Shown here piece after piece: positions 15,007 to 24,567 of a stretch of DNA of 37,249 nucleotides. Each line of letters begins with the position of its first letter. The stretch's first letter is position 1. The notes under the pieces were generated by a model. It searched no databases and was not told where the DNA came from. It was given only the letters and a program-made list of their open reading frames with translations. Source of the stretch: Ignavibacteria bacterium. GTDB taxonomy: Bacteria; Bacteroidota; Ignavibacteria; Kapaibacteriales; Kapaibacteriaceae. The DNA lies in the NCBI GenBank assembly GCA_947495975.1, contig CANMBE010000020.1, positions 1-37,249 of the forward strand, read 5' to 3'. Position numbers and translations under genes: made by a program.

Positions 15007-16599
15007 CTTCGTTTTGGACTTTTGATTGTCTGCCTGCTTACGATTGTAGCACGCGGAGCGGCTGCGCAAAAGCCGCCGCGGCTAGTTGTGATTGTTTCAT
15101 TTGATCAATATCGCGGAGATTATCCAACGTTGTTTTCACGATTCGTTGGCAAGCGCGGATTTGCTCGAATGCAGAAACAGGGTGCTTCGTTCACAAAGTG
15201 TTATTACGAACACGCTAACAACATCACTGGACCTGGACACGCATCGCTACTCACGGGTTGTTATCCCGCCCGCACGGGAATTGTAGGAAACGACTTTTGC
15301 GACCTACGCACAGGTTCTTGCACGTATTGTGCAGATGATGACAAGGGGCTCAAGAGTGCCGAGCAATTAGAAGTGCCAACCATTGGCGATTTACTCAGAC
15401 AGAAGAATACGGCATCGAGGGTTGTTGGCATATCATTGAAAGACCGCGCCGGCATTCTTATGTCGGGTAAAAGTGCAACTACCTGTGTGTGGTATGACAT
15501 GAATACACATCGCTGGACGACAAGCTCGTATTACCCAACGCCGCAGTGGCTACCCACGCTTAACCGAACAATCCGTTCTTCGAAATACGCAGGTCGTTCC
15601 TGGACGACTCGCATCCCTCAATCCCTCAACCCGGCGTATGACAGCGTTGATGCCGAAGGTGCGTACCCCGGTGGCAACACTACGTTCCCGCATCAGGTGC
15701 TCGATGCCGGGCACCCAAAGTTTGAAGCGAGTGTGGTGCTTAGCCCCTTTGGCATAGACATGGTATTTGACGCAGCATCCATAGCGCTCACAAAGGAAGA
15801 ACTTGGCAAAGACAAGTGGCCTGATGTGTTGTGTATTGGAGTATCGTCATCCGATTACGTGGGACACGTATTTGGTCCAGATAGTAGGGAAGTGCAAGAG
15901 CTGTACGCGCATGCAGATAAACGAATCGAAAAACTCATTGACCAACTCGATGCAGGTATTGGACGTGCCAATTACATCCTTGTGATCACATCGGATCATG
16001 GAGTAGCTCCAGTACCAGAAGTAATCAGAAATATTTCTCAGCAGCAAGGGGCCTTCATTGACGCCGGAAGAATTCGCGAGTCAGAGATCAAAGCAATTGT
16101 TGATTCTGTACTTGGGGCGAAGTTCGGTAAGCCACCAACGGCATCCTACGTTCGCGAGATCAGCGAGCCGTCCATCTACCTGCAGGACTCAGCAATTGCG
16201 CATCTCAACAGAGCCGCCGTATTAGAAGTAGTTGTTGCTGCCCTAAAACGTCATCCGGGCCTTGGGATAGTTGCCACTCGAGACACACTTGCACTTGGAG
16301 ATTGTCCAGAGGGTGCAGACGAAGCAACGTGCCGATATGTGCTCAACAGCTTCCATGCATCGCGCAGTGGAGACATCGTGATATATCCAAAGCGCTACTG
16401 GATCATTGGTGGTAACACTGCAACACATGGAACGCCGCATGACTATGACCGTTACGTTCCTCTGATGATGCTCGGAGGTGGCATGAGACAACAGAACTCT
16501 GATGCGCCTGTTGCACCTGTTGATATTGCACCCACCCTAGCACTGCGACTAGGATTGGTCATAGGGCCAATAGATGGAAAGCCCCTTCCGATGAAATAG
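14998..16599 (+). CDS. Secreted alkaline-phosphatase-superfamily enzyme (PafA/PhoV-like)
   Basis: This 533-residue protein has a signal peptide (MTFLRFGLLIVCLLTIVARGAAA) and an alkaline-phosphatase-superfamily fold: metal-binding D in VIVSFDQYRGDY, nucleophile region HANNITGPGHASLLTGCYP (the N-x-T-GPGHA form, with Thr rather than Ser, typical of PafA-type phosphate-irrepressible alkaline phosphatases), then SSSDYVGHVFGPDS and TSDHGVAP for the metal ligands, and a late H in THGTPHDYDRYVPL. It should hydrolyse phosphate monoesters in the periplasm or outside the cell. The start lies in a perfect hairpin (14974-15006). It is convergent with the acyl-CoA dehydrogenase gene. Confidence 0.9.
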   Translation: MTFLRFGLLIVCLLTIVARGAAAQKPPRLVVIVSFDQYRGDYPTLFSRFVGKRGFARMQKQGASFTKCYYEHANNITGPGHASLLTGCYPARTGIVGNDFCDLRTGSCTYCADDDKGLKSAEQLEVPTIGDLLRQKNTASRVVGISLKDRAGILMSGKSATTCVWYDMNTHRWTTSSYYPTPQWLPTLNRTIRSSKYAGRSWTTRIPQSLNPAYDSVDAEGAYPGGNTTFPHQVLDAGHPKFEASVVLSPFGIDMVFDAASIALTKEELGKDKWPDVLCIGVSSSDYVGHVFGPDSREVQELYAHADKRIEKLIDQLDAGIGRANYILVITSDHGVAPVPEVIRNISQQQGAFIDAGRIRESEIKAIVDSVLGAKFGKPPTASYVREISEPSIYLQDSAIAHLNRAAVLEVVVAALKRHPGLGIVATRDTLALGDCPEGADEATCRYVLNSFHASRSGDIVIYPKRYWIIGGNTATHGTPHDYDRYVPLMMLGGGMRQQNSDAPVAPVDIAPTLALRLGLVIGPIDGKPLPMK

Positions 16600-16623
16600 A
16601 CGAGGCGTAGATACTCTGGAGTC

Positions 16624-17805
16624 CTACTGCAGTTCCGCCAACAACTTCCGTGTGATCACGATTTTCTGAACCTCACTTGTGCCTTCGCCAATCGTGAGGA
16701 GTTTAGAGTCGCGCCAATATTTCTCAACCGGGTAATCCTTTACGTAGCCATAGCCGCCATGAATTTGGATGGCTTCTTCTGCAGTGCGGACGGCAACTTC
16801 TGACGAATAGAGTTTTGCGATGGAGGCAGCCACACCGAATGTCATATTCTGATCTCTCATCCATGCTGCTTTGTAGGTAAGTAGGCGCGCAGCTTCAATC
16901 TCCATGGACATGCGTGCAAGTTTGAATTGAATTGCCTGCATATCGGCTAGACGCTTACCAAACTGCACACGTTCTGTGCTGTATTTCACTGCGGCCTCAA
17001 AAGCCCCCTGAGCAAGACCAACACTTAGTGCAGCGATTGAAATCCGTCCACCATCTAAGATTTGTAAGGCCTGGATGAAACCTTCGCCCTCATTGCCGAT
17101 AAGGTGGGATACCGGCACGCGTACATTGTCGAACACAAGTCCAGCAGTATCAGAACATCGCATTCCGAGTTTGTTCTCTTTCTTGTTGCCATAGAAGCCA
17201 GTCATCGATTTATCAATAGCAAATGCAGAAATACCACGTTTGCCAGCAGTCTTGTCCGTTACGGCCATCACCACGCAGATATCGCCAACGTTGCCATGTG
17301 TGATAAAATTCTTTGAGCCATTGAGAATGTAATGATCACCATCGCGAACGGCTGTTGTGCGTGTACCGCCAGCGTCAGAGCCCGCGCTTGGCTCCGTTAA
17401 GCCCCATGCGCCCATCGTCTCGCCTTTTGCTAGGCGCGGTATGTATTTGGCACGTAGTTCATCTGACCCAAAGCGATTGATATGACCAGAGCAGAGTCCA
17501 TTGTGGGCGGCAACACCAAGAGCAATTGAAGGACAGCCACGGGCAACTTCTTCCACTACAATTGCATATTCCATGAAATCCATTCCAGAGCCACCGAGCT
17601 CAGGTGGCATTACAATCCCCAGATACCCAAGGTCGCCAAGCTTACGAAATACCTCGTGCGGAAACTCTTGCGATTCGTCGTATTGCAGTGCAATGGGTTT
17701 GACCTCTTCTTCTACAAAGGCGCGGATATGCGAACGAAGTGCCTCTTGATCTTCGCTGAGGTCAAAGCTTATGCCCGAGCTCTCGTGGTCCATTTGGTCT
17801 GTCAT
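16624..17805 (-). CDS. Acyl-CoA dehydrogenase
   Basis: This 393-residue flavoenzyme oxidises acyl-CoA to the trans-2-enoyl-CoA, passing electrons to ETF. The domains are in the usual order: helical N-terminus (LSEDQEALRSHIRAFVEEEV), middle beta domain with GAWGLTEPSAGSDAGGTRT, and C-terminal helical domain with STERVQFGKRLADMQAIQFK. The C-terminal IGEGTSEVQ carries the Glu at the catalytic-base position of short/medium-chain enzymes. The exact chain length or branched-chain substrate cannot be set from sequence. No other beta-oxidation gene adjoins it; a 3-hydroxyacyl-CoA dehydrogenase is about 15 kb away. Confidence 0.93.
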   Translation of the reverse strand: MTDQMDHESSGISFDLSEDQEALRSHIRAFVEEEVKPIALQYDESQEFPHEVFRKLGDLGYLGIVMPPELGGSGMDFMEYAIVVEEVARGCPSIALGVAAHNGLCSGHINRFGSDELRAKYIPRLAKGETMGAWGLTEPSAGSDAGGTRTTAVRDGDHYILNGSKNFITHGNVGDICVVMAVTDKTAGKRGISAFAIDKSMTGFYGNKKENKLGMRCSDTAGLVFDNVRVPVSHLIGNEGEGFIQALQILDGGRISIAALSVGLAQGAFEAAVKYSTERVQFGKRLADMQAIQFKLARMSMEIEAARLLTYKAAWMRDQNMTFGVAASIAKLYSSEVAVRTAEEAIQIHGGYGYVKDYPVEKYWRDSKLLTIGEGTSEVQKIVITRKLLAELQ

Positions 17806-17842
17806 GAATGCGCTTTAGATGAGTGCCGCCAAAATTGAGCTA

Positions 17843-17869
17843 CAAACCTACGAAGGTCCAGTTGAGCAA
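17843..17869 (-). promoter_or_regulatory. Candidate promoter of the acyl-CoA dehydrogenase gene
   Basis: The minus strand carries TAGGTTTG (17850-17843), an exact TAnnTTTG -7 box, with TTG (17869-17867) 16 bp upstream. The surrounding 16 bp (plus-strand gctacaaacctacgaa, 17839-17854) recur exactly upstream of ymdB (24564-24579). Confidence 0.5.
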
Positions 17870-17905
17870 GTATCAACACGAGAGTGCTGAAACCAATTTC
17901 GTATC

Positions 17906-19075
17906 ATGCATGGTTCCTCCACGTCTACCCAAAAACCAGTGACTCGTGCCATAATCATCGTAGCGGTGTGCCTGTGCATTTGGCCCGCAAAACAAACCTG
18001 GGGTCAGGGCTCAGAGGTTGTGCGCGTTATGCAACGGGTAGATACTGCCCACCCTCACGTGCGACAAGTGCTGCACCAGTGGGCTGATAGCCTCATGAGT
18101 TGGCGCCGCGACGGAATCGGCAATGATCGCTCTGGGGGGTTCTTTGTTAATACAGGATCCATCGTCCAAGATTGGTTTGCCCAAGATGATGAAGTAGTAA
18201 AGCAGTTCCCTGCCACCGTCATGAGTGTGGAGTTTCGTGAAGGGGGCTGGGAGGTGCGCACCATTTTCGCTCGGCTTGATACCGCCTCTCGCACTGTTGT
18301 ACCGCTTGGCATCCTCAACGCACGTTTCCGCGGAATAGTTGACTCCAATGGAAGCAGCAATTGGGTCTTGCAGGACGCTATGCTTCACGCTACAAGCAGT
18401 TGGGACACAACGCGTGTTGAGAATGTGATGTACGTGCACCACCGAAACGAGCGTGTAGATCTCAATCGGGCCAAGGAAGCCCCTTTATTCTGTAAAGCGG
18501 TTGCAGAAAGATTTGGTCAACCAATTCCCAAGAACATCACTGTTTGCCTCGCAGATGGTAGGGACGAGCTCTGCCTCGTGCTTGGCGTAGAATATTATGC
18601 TTTTCCACCGCAGTCTATTTCTTTTCCGCAAGCGCTCCTCATTGTGGAATCAACGCCGGAGACATTTCACCCGCACGAACTTGTGCATGTTGTTTTCCGA
18701 GAATACGACCGCGCACATCCGATTCTTCGAGAAGGTCTGGCAACCTTGCTTGGGGGCAATGGGGTCATGGATTTTCAGGGGGCTCTGAGTGAATACCTCG
18801 AAGCGAGATCAAAACGCTACATACCATCATTTGTAGAGCTTTTCACTGGCGTTCAGTCTGACCAATCCGATGAGTATGTACTAGGCGCCGTTATCTGTGA
18901 TTTAGTGCTACGCCTTCACGGCAGAGCAGCACTTTTGGAGCTACTGAGGACAGAACGCTCCTCAGATGCAATGTTGGCGCTGAGCAGGCTTCTGAGCTTT
19001 GATATTGCTGACCGTCAGGAGTCGTTGCGCTCTTTTGCAGAAGCGGCCCAAAAGAGAGATGCGCCTGAACGCTAA
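17906..19075 (+). CDS. Secreted protein with HExxH zinc-metallopeptidase motif
   Basis: This is a 389-residue exported protein whose family I do not recognise. An N-terminal hydrophobic signal (about residues 14-27) is followed by an NTF2-like or beta-rich domain (about 60-180) and then a gluzincin-like core: HPHELVH (255-261; H257, E258, H261) and 15 residues later REGLATLLGG, with E276 as the probable third zinc ligand. This H-E-x-x-H...E-G-x-A arrangement is that of many small peptidase-like domains. It should act outside the cytoplasm. It lies 102 bp before an M16 metallopeptidase gene on the same strand, so two secreted zinc peptidases are neighbours. Activity is inferred from the motif only. 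Confidence 0.72.
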   Translation: MHGSSTSTQKPVTRAIIIVAVCLCIWPAKQTWGQGSEVVRVMQRVDTAHPHVRQVLHQWADSLMSWRRDGIGNDRSGGFFVNTGSIVQDWFAQDDEVVKQFPATVMSVEFREGGWEVRTIFARLDTASRTVVPLGILNARFRGIVDSNGSSNWVLQDAMLHATSSWDTTRVENVMYVHHRNERVDLNRAKEAPLFCKAVAERFGQPIPKNITVCLADGRDELCLVLGVEYYAFPPQSISFPQALLIVESTPETFHPHELVHVVFREYDRAHPILREGLATLLGGNGVMDFQGALSEYLEARSKRYIPSFVELFTGVQSDQSDEYVLGAVICDLVLRLHGRAALLELLRTERSSDAMLALSRLLSFDIADRQESLRSFAEAAQKRDAPER

Positions 19076-19084
19076 GCCACGTTG

Positions 19085-19092
19085 TATTTTTG
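19085..19092 (+). promoter_or_regulatory. Possible -7 box upstream of the M16 peptidase gene
   Basis: TATTTTTG is an exact TAnnTTTG match in the 102-bp gap before the M16 gene, 85 nt from its ATG. No convincing -33 element; weak call. Confidence 0.22.
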
Positions 19093-19177
19093 CCGCCAGC
19101 CAGAATAGGGATTTGTAACAAAATGGGTGACGGGGCGTTGAGCTCCTCTAATCCAAACTTCTCAGACGGAGAAACGC

Positions 19178-22100
19178 ATGACCAGAATCATTGTCGTATT
19201 ATTTTGCCTTGTATTTGCGGCACTTACAGCCACATCGCAGACAACGTTCAACCTAACGGATACTGTCCGCTTTAACCCTAATGTCAAAAAGGGTCGGCTT
19301 TCCAGCGGTATCCCGTACTATTTTCTGCAGAATGCCCGTCCAGCACAACGCATGGAACTTATGCTTGTTGTGAATGCTGGTGCTGTTTTAGAAGACGATG
19401 ATCAGAACGGCCTTGCGCACTTCTGCGAACACATGGCGTTTAACGGAACACAGAACTTTCCGAAGCAGGAACTCGTCAACTTCCTCGAATCGATGGGCGT
19501 ACGCTTCGGTGCCGATCTCAATGCATACACTAACCTCGATGAGACGGTGTATATGCTTACGGTGCCCCTAGACAAGCCACAGAACCTTATCAAGGCAATA
19601 CAAATTTTGCGCGATTGGGCCGGATTTGTAACGTATGATGAAACGGGCATCAATGCAGAGCGTGGTGTTGTGATGGAAGAATGGCGACTTGGTAAAGGGG
19701 CAGATGACCGCGTACAAGAGAAACATCGCGGCATGATGTTTTACGGATCGAAGTACGCCCAACGTGATGTGATTGGAGATACAAACATTCTTCTTCGTGC
19801 TCCAGGCGACAACCTCCGCAGGTTCTACCGCACGTGGTACCGCCCAGAGAATCTTGCCATCATCGCCGTTGGTGATATGGATCCACTTACGCTCGAATCT
19901 TACGTTTTAAAATATTTTGGGTCACCAGCTTCATCAGGCGAGCGCGTCTCTGTCAGACCGCAAATACTTCTACCTCCGCATAAAGAGACACTCATATCAA
20001 TTGCTTCTGATCCTGAACTTCAGGGCGCTCGAGCAGAGATCGTGATTAAGCGTAGAGCCGATACTGTCCGTACGTATGCAGAATACAAGGCAAACATTGT
20101 ACGAGAGATGATGAACGGAATGTTGAATCAGCGTTTGGCAGAACTCACACGCAAAAACCCGCCGCCATACGCAAGTGCGGCAACTGGTGATTATAGACTC
20201 GCACGCGAAGCAATGGCCACGTATGGTATTGCCACTGCAGCCGACAAGAATGTTCTGCGAAGTCTCAACGCGCTGCTGACTGAGTTTGAGCGTGCAAAGA
20301 GATTTGGATTTACCTCTACGGAACTTGTTCGCGCAAAAGAAGCAACATTGTCGAGAATTGATACATACTATAACGAGCGCGACAAATCAGAGTCGCAACA
20401 ATTTGCAGGAGAACTCTCACGCCACGTATTACAAGTTGAATCTGTTCCGGGAATCATCCACGAATGGGAGATTTATCAAGGTATCGTTCCAACAGTAACC
20501 GTAGAAGATGTGAACGCAATCGTAAAGAGTCTGATTACGCAAGAGAATCGCGTGATTATGATCTCCGTTCCAGAAGGCAATGGTTTTACAAAGCCAACAG
20601 AACAACAAGTGCGCGATCTTCTGGCTGCAGTTGAAGAAAAGAAAATTGAAGCCTACGTTGATGCAGTTCCTACAAAGCCTCTTTTAGAAATAACACCTCA
20701 GCCAGGAAAGATTGTTGGCCTACGTACGATTTCAGATGTCGGTGCTACGGAGTTGACGTTGTCTAATGGCGCTCGAGTTATCTACAAGAAAACCGATTTT
20801 AAGAACGACGAAATTCTCTTCACTGCACATAGCTGGGGCGGCCAATCTTTGGCTCCCGAAGCAGACCACTTCACAAACATGGTTGCGGCGGACGTGATAC
20901 GCCAAGGAGGGGTGGGAATATTCGGTTGGAACGATCTCATGAAGCTACTCAATGGTAAAAACGTAGGAATGTCTGCGAGTGTTGCAATGGAGCAAGAATC
21001 CATAAATGGTGTGTCTACACCTAAAGATCTGCGTACATGTTTTGAACTGCTCCATCTGGTTTTTACGGCTCCGCGTAAAGATTCACAAGCATTTGATGCA
21101 TGGAAACTCAAAATGAAGACCGACCTTGCAAACAAGGAGAAGAGTCCAGAAGCTGCCTTCTTTGACACTCTCATGATGGTGAGCTCAAATAATCACCCTC
21201 GTGCTCGCACAATGACTGAAGCTGCGGTAGACCAAGTAGATCTCAATAAAGCATATGACTTCATAAAATCGCGATTCAAGTACGGTTCCGATTTCACCTT
21301 CTATTTTGTTGGCAACCTAGACGAAGAAGCACTGAAGAAGCATGCCGAGACGTACATTGGTTCACTTCCGGCAGCACCATCAATGGTTGGTTCCGAATCC
21401 GAAAAAGCTGCTCCGAAAAAGGCTGCTGCTGAAACAACAAGCGCAGTGCCACTTTCGAGAGGGGGAGACCCAATTCAAAATTCAGCAGAGCCTGGCTCAC
21501 AGCCAATGAAGGAGACATGGAAAGATGTTGGTCTCCGCACTAAGAAGGGTCAGTACAGTAAGACTGTGTACAAAGGCGTAGATCCTAAGAGCACCGTTTT
21601 GCTCACCGCATCTGGTTCAATGAAATACACTCCAGAGAACCGCTATGATATTGTAGCGCTTTGTGAAGTAATGGAGATTCAACTTCGAGAACAGATGCGC
21701 GAAGAAAAAGGTGGCGTGTACTTTGTATCTGTTCAGCCAAATTTCAGCAAGATCCCTATTGAAGACTATTCGATCAGCGTGTACTTTGGTTGTGCACCAG
21801 AGAGAGTTAACGAGCTTGTTGCGACCGTGAAGAATGAAATGGCATCACTCAAATCAGCGTTGGTTCCAGATACGCTTCTCGCTAAAGTGAGAGAGATGCA
21901 AACAAAAGAACGTGAAACAAATATCAAGACCAATAATTTTTGGCTACAAGTTATGTCGCAGTTTGACCGCGATGGTGAGCCGTACTCGAACGTCTATTTG
22001 CGTGATAACTTTATCAAGAATCTCGACGCTGCGCAGATCAAGAAAGCTGCAGAACGGTACCTCGACGGAAAGAACTTCTCTGAGTTCGTTCTAAAGCCAG

Positions 22101-22183
22101 AGTCATCATCTCCGTCTGATGCTAAACCATCATCACCTTCTCAGCACTCACCAACGCCAACAAAAAAGACAAAGAAAAAATAG
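19178..22183 (+). CDS. M16 (insulinase/pitrilysin) family zinc metallopeptidase
   Basis: This 1001-residue exported peptidase has a signal peptide (MTRIIVVLFCLVFAALTATS). The inverted zinc motif HFCEH lies at 81-85, with E161 about 75 residues later (NAERGVVMEEW) as third ligand, exactly the M16 spacing HxxEH-x(74-76)-E. Two M16 core/C-terminal pairs give a clamshell of four domains, matching the PqqL-like long form. A low-complexity Ala/Lys/Pro/Ser-rich stretch (about residues 733-778, 21374-21511) interrupts the C-terminal half, and the protein ends in a Ser/Pro/Lys-rich tail. It probably degrades peptides in the periplasm. A hairpin terminator follows. Confidence 0.93.
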   Translation: MTRIIVVLFCLVFAALTATSQTTFNLTDTVRFNPNVKKGRLSSGIPYYFLQNARPAQRMELMLVVNAGAVLEDDDQNGLAHFCEHMAFNGTQNFPKQELVNFLESMGVRFGADLNAYTNLDETVYMLTVPLDKPQNLIKAIQILRDWAGFVTYDETGINAERGVVMEEWRLGKGADDRVQEKHRGMMFYGSKYAQRDVIGDTNILLRAPGDNLRRFYRTWYRPENLAIIAVGDMDPLTLESYVLKYFGSPASSGERVSVRPQILLPPHKETLISIASDPELQGARAEIVIKRRADTVRTYAEYKANIVREMMNGMLNQRLAELTRKNPPPYASAATGDYRLAREAMATYGIATAADKNVLRSLNALLTEFERAKRFGFTSTELVRAKEATLSRIDTYYNERDKSESQQFAGELSRHVLQVESVPGIIHEWEIYQGIVPTVTVEDVNAIVKSLITQENRVIMISVPEGNGFTKPTEQQVRDLLAAVEEKKIEAYVDAVPTKPLLEITPQPGKIVGLRTISDVGATELTLSNGARVIYKKTDFKNDEILFTAHSWGGQSLAPEADHFTNMVAADVIRQGGVGIFGWNDLMKLLNGKNVGMSASVAMEQESINGVSTPKDLRTCFELLHLVFTAPRKDSQAFDAWKLKMKTDLANKEKSPEAAFFDTLMMVSSNNHPRARTMTEAAVDQVDLNKAYDFIKSRFKYGSDFTFYFVGNLDEEALKKHAETYIGSLPAAPSMVGSESEKAAPKKAAAETTSAVPLSRGGDPIQNSAEPGSQPMKETWKDVGLRTKKGQYSKTVYKGVDPKSTVLLTASGSMKYTPENRYDIVALCEVMEIQLREQMREEKGGVYFVSVQPNFSKIPIEDYSISVYFGCAPERVNELVATVKNEMASLKSALVPDTLLAKVREMQTKERETNIKTNNFWLQVMSQFDRDGEPYSNVYLRDNFIKNLDAAQIKKAAERYLDGKNFSEFVLKPESSSPSDAKPSSPSQHSPTPTKKTKKK

Positions 22184-22200
22184 CCCTGTGCAGAAGTAAC

Positions 22201-22233
22201 AACGGCGCATCAACTCAAAGTGGATGCGCCGTT
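22201..22233 (+). terminator. Rho-independent terminator after the M16 gene
   Basis: Arms AACGGCGCATC (22201-22211) and GATGCGCCGTT (22223-22233) are perfect reverse complements around an 11-nt loop, followed by a T-rich run (tcttttgtctt). It ends 24 bp before the pyk stop on the other strand and may serve both genes. Confidence 0.75.
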
Positions 22234-22257
22234 TCTTTTGTCTTGAATCCAACAGTC

Positions 22258-23733
22258 TTAGGGTTTTCCAAGTGTTTCAATTGAGAGCATATTCGTGCGA
22301 GCTCTGCCTACAAGTGGTCTCCCAATTGTAAAAACCACGGTTGAGCCTGGAGCAAATCGCTTCTCTTTCACAAGATCATTCTTAATGTGTTCGATCGTGT
22401 CGTCAGTTGTACTAAACGCGTCGAGCACCATTCCTGTCACACCCCACAGAAGCCCCATTCGCCGAGCGACTTCCTTCATTGTTGTGATCGCAAAAATCGG
22501 GGCACGTGGACGTCGGTTGGAAATAAGGCGCGCTGTTTCGCCACTATAGCTTAAGCTTACAATTGCAGAAACACGCTTCTCTTCCGCAATATGAGCTACT
22601 GCCATTGCTACTGATTCCGTGTTCGTTCGTTCAGCATCGCCAATGGGTTCATAGCCTGCGTGGATCTTACCATCATCCATCATTTCCGTTTCGGCTTCTT
22701 GGCAAATCATCCGCATGTAGTGCACCGCATCCACTGGATAGGCGCCCACGCTTGTCTCTGCGCTAAGCATCACTGCGTCTGTTCCATCAAGAACGGCGTT
22801 GGCAACATCGCTCGCTTCGGCCCTGGTGGGACGTGGGTTGCGGATCATGGACTCCAACATTTGCGTAGCTGTGATCACGGGTTTTGCTTTTGCATTACAC
22901 ATGCGAATGAGCTTCTTTTGAACGATAGGCACAGCAGCAGCTGCAATTTCTACACCTAGATCACCACGTGCAACCATTACGGCATCTGATGCATCAACGA
23001 TCGATTCAATATTCGTGAGAGCTTCAGGTTTTTCAATCTTAGCTATCACCCATTGTGTGCCACCGTACTTTGTGATGTAACGCCGCACATTTTCTATGTC
23101 TGACGCAGAGCGAACAAACGATAGTGCTATGTAGTCGCACTCCTGCTCAATTGCAAAGCGCACATCTGCACGATCCTTCGTTGTCATTGCTGGCTGGCTG
23201 ACAATCGTATGCGGAAGATTTATTCCCTTTCGAGGGAGCAACGTTCCACCGTGCACAACGATTGCACGGATAACACTCCCATCGGTTTCTTTTACCTGAA
23301 TCTTAAGAAGTCCATCATCAAACAATAACACATCGCCCTTCTTAACGTCATTGGCGATGGTTGGATAGTGGACGGGAATGACGTTGTCCTTTGGTCCAAG
23401 CTTCAGCCCACGCATGATTCCAACATCAGCAATGCGAATTTCACGGCCCGAGACAAGTGACATCGAATCGCGATCTGAGAAATCTGCAACACGAATTTTT
23501 GGACCTTGCAGGTCAGCGATGATCGGCAGAAGAACGTCCAATCTTTCTTCTGCTTCACGAATAAACTTCACGTAGGATTCGTGACTGCTATATGCACCGT
23601 GAGACATGTTAAGACGGAATGCATTTGCACCAGCCTTAACCAAGGCTACTACCTTATCTGTTGAGGCAACTGCAGGTCCCATTGTGCATAGGATCTTGGC
23701 CTTCTGATGCATCATGACTCGAGTGGATGCCAT
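22258..23733 (-). CDS. pyk: Pyruvate kinase
   Basis: Final step of glycolysis: transfers phosphate from PEP to ADP. The 491-residue protein has all expected segments: KAKILCTMGPAVAS near the N-terminus, FRLNMSHGAYSSHESY, the active-site lysine in VIAKIEKPEALTNIE, MVARGDLGVE, and the TATQMLESMI and DGTDAVMLSAETSVGAYPV segments; the C-terminal domain is complete. ATG 23733 is used; ATGs at 23715 and 23712 (MMHQKAK) are equally possible since there is no clear ribosome-binding site. It follows ymdB by 12 bp on the same strand. Confidence 0.95.
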   Translation of the reverse strand: MASTRVMMHQKAKILCTMGPAVASTDKVVALVKAGANAFRLNMSHGAYSSHESYVKFIREAEERLDVLLPIIADLQGPKIRVADFSDRDSMSLVSGREIRIADVGIMRGLKLGPKDNVIPVHYPTIANDVKKGDVLLFDDGLLKIQVKETDGSVIRAIVVHGGTLLPRKGINLPHTIVSQPAMTTKDRADVRFAIEQECDYIALSFVRSASDIENVRRYITKYGGTQWVIAKIEKPEALTNIESIVDASDAVMVARGDLGVEIAAAAVPIVQKKLIRMCNAKAKPVITATQMLESMIRNPRPTRAEASDVANAVLDGTDAVMLSAETSVGAYPVDAVHYMRMICQEAETEMMDDGKIHAGYEPIGDAERTNTESVAMAVAHIAEEKRVSAIVSLSYSGETARLISNRRPRAPIFAITTMKEVARRMGLLWGVTGMVLDAFSTTDDTIEHIKNDLVKEKRFAPGSTVVFTIGRPLVGRARTNMLSIETLGKP

Positions 23734-23745
23734 GATCGCTTTCTG

Positions 23746-24561
23746 TTAAGATTTCGTGATAGTTGTGGTGATGGGACGGGGCGACATGAACGGCTCAATA
23801 GAGACCGCCTTGCCTGTGTCTTCATCGATTTGAAGGTGAACGCCGCACACGCGCACGTCGTTCTCCGCGATCTCATACTTATGCGCCGTCTGCAGGATCA
23901 ATCGTTTGATCGCAATCTCTTTCTTCATGCCAAGCACGCTGTCATACGGGCCTGTCATACCTGTGTCCGTAAGATATCCTGTGCCTTGGGGTAGAATTCT
24001 TGCATCAGCGGTCTGGATGTGTGTGTGCGTGCCCAACACGGCACTCACTCGTCCATCACAATGCCATCCCATGGCAACTTTTTCAGCCGTGGCGTCTGCA
24101 TGGAAGTCAAGCAAAATGATCTTCGTGCGCGGTGCGATTTTGTTAATCGCCCCATCAACAGCTTTAAACGGACAGTCAATGGGCTGCATGTACACCCGCC
24201 CTTGGGCCTGAACAATACCCACCGTGCGTTTGTCTGGAAGTGTGATAACCGTCCAGCCACGCCCAGGATTTTCCGAAGGATAGTTCAGTGGCCTCAGCAC
24301 ATTTTGATTGGAGATGAGAAGGGGGCGAGCCTTCCAGTTCTCCCATATATGATTGCCTGTGGTGATGCAATGGACGCCGGCATCAAAGAGTTCGGCTGCT
24401 TCCTTTTCAGAAAGCCCCTTACCATCAACGATGTTTTCACCATTGACTACAAGACAATCAGGCTGATATTGTTCTTTAAGCGAAGGGAGCTGCCGAAGCA
24501 GCTCGCGAAGGCCAACATGGCCAACCACATCGCCAATAAAGAGGAGGCTAAAGACGCGCAT
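23746..24561 (-). CDS. ymdB: YmdB-family metallophosphoesterase (TIGR00282)
   Basis: This 271-residue calcineurin-like phosphoesterase has IGDVVGHVG at the N-terminus, VVNGENIVDG, TTGNHIWEN, FHADATAEK and GTHTHIQTADARIL as metal-ligand motifs. It matches the YmdB group; Bacillus subtilis YmdB is a phosphodiesterase active on 2',3'-cAMP and affects biofilm and motility decisions. It is likely cytosolic. ATG 24561 gives the canonical start (MRVFSLLFIGD). An exact -7 box ends six nt before this ATG, with no room for a ribosome-binding site between them, so the message may be leaderless. The downstream gene is pyk. Confidence 0.92.
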   Translation of the reverse strand: MRVFSLLFIGDVVGHVGLRELLRQLPSLKEQYQPDCLVVNGENIVDGKGLSEKEAAELFDAGVHCITTGNHIWENWKARPLLISNQNVLRPLNYPSENPGRGWTVITLPDKRTVGIVQAQGRVYMQPIDCPFKAVDGAINKIAPRTKIILLDFHADATAEKVAMGWHCDGRVSAVLGTHTHIQTADARILPQGTGYLTDTGMTGPYDSVLGMKKEIAIKRLILQTAHKYEIAENDVRVCGVHLQIDEDTGKAVSIEPFMSPRPITTTITKS

Positions 24562-24567
24562 AGGCTA

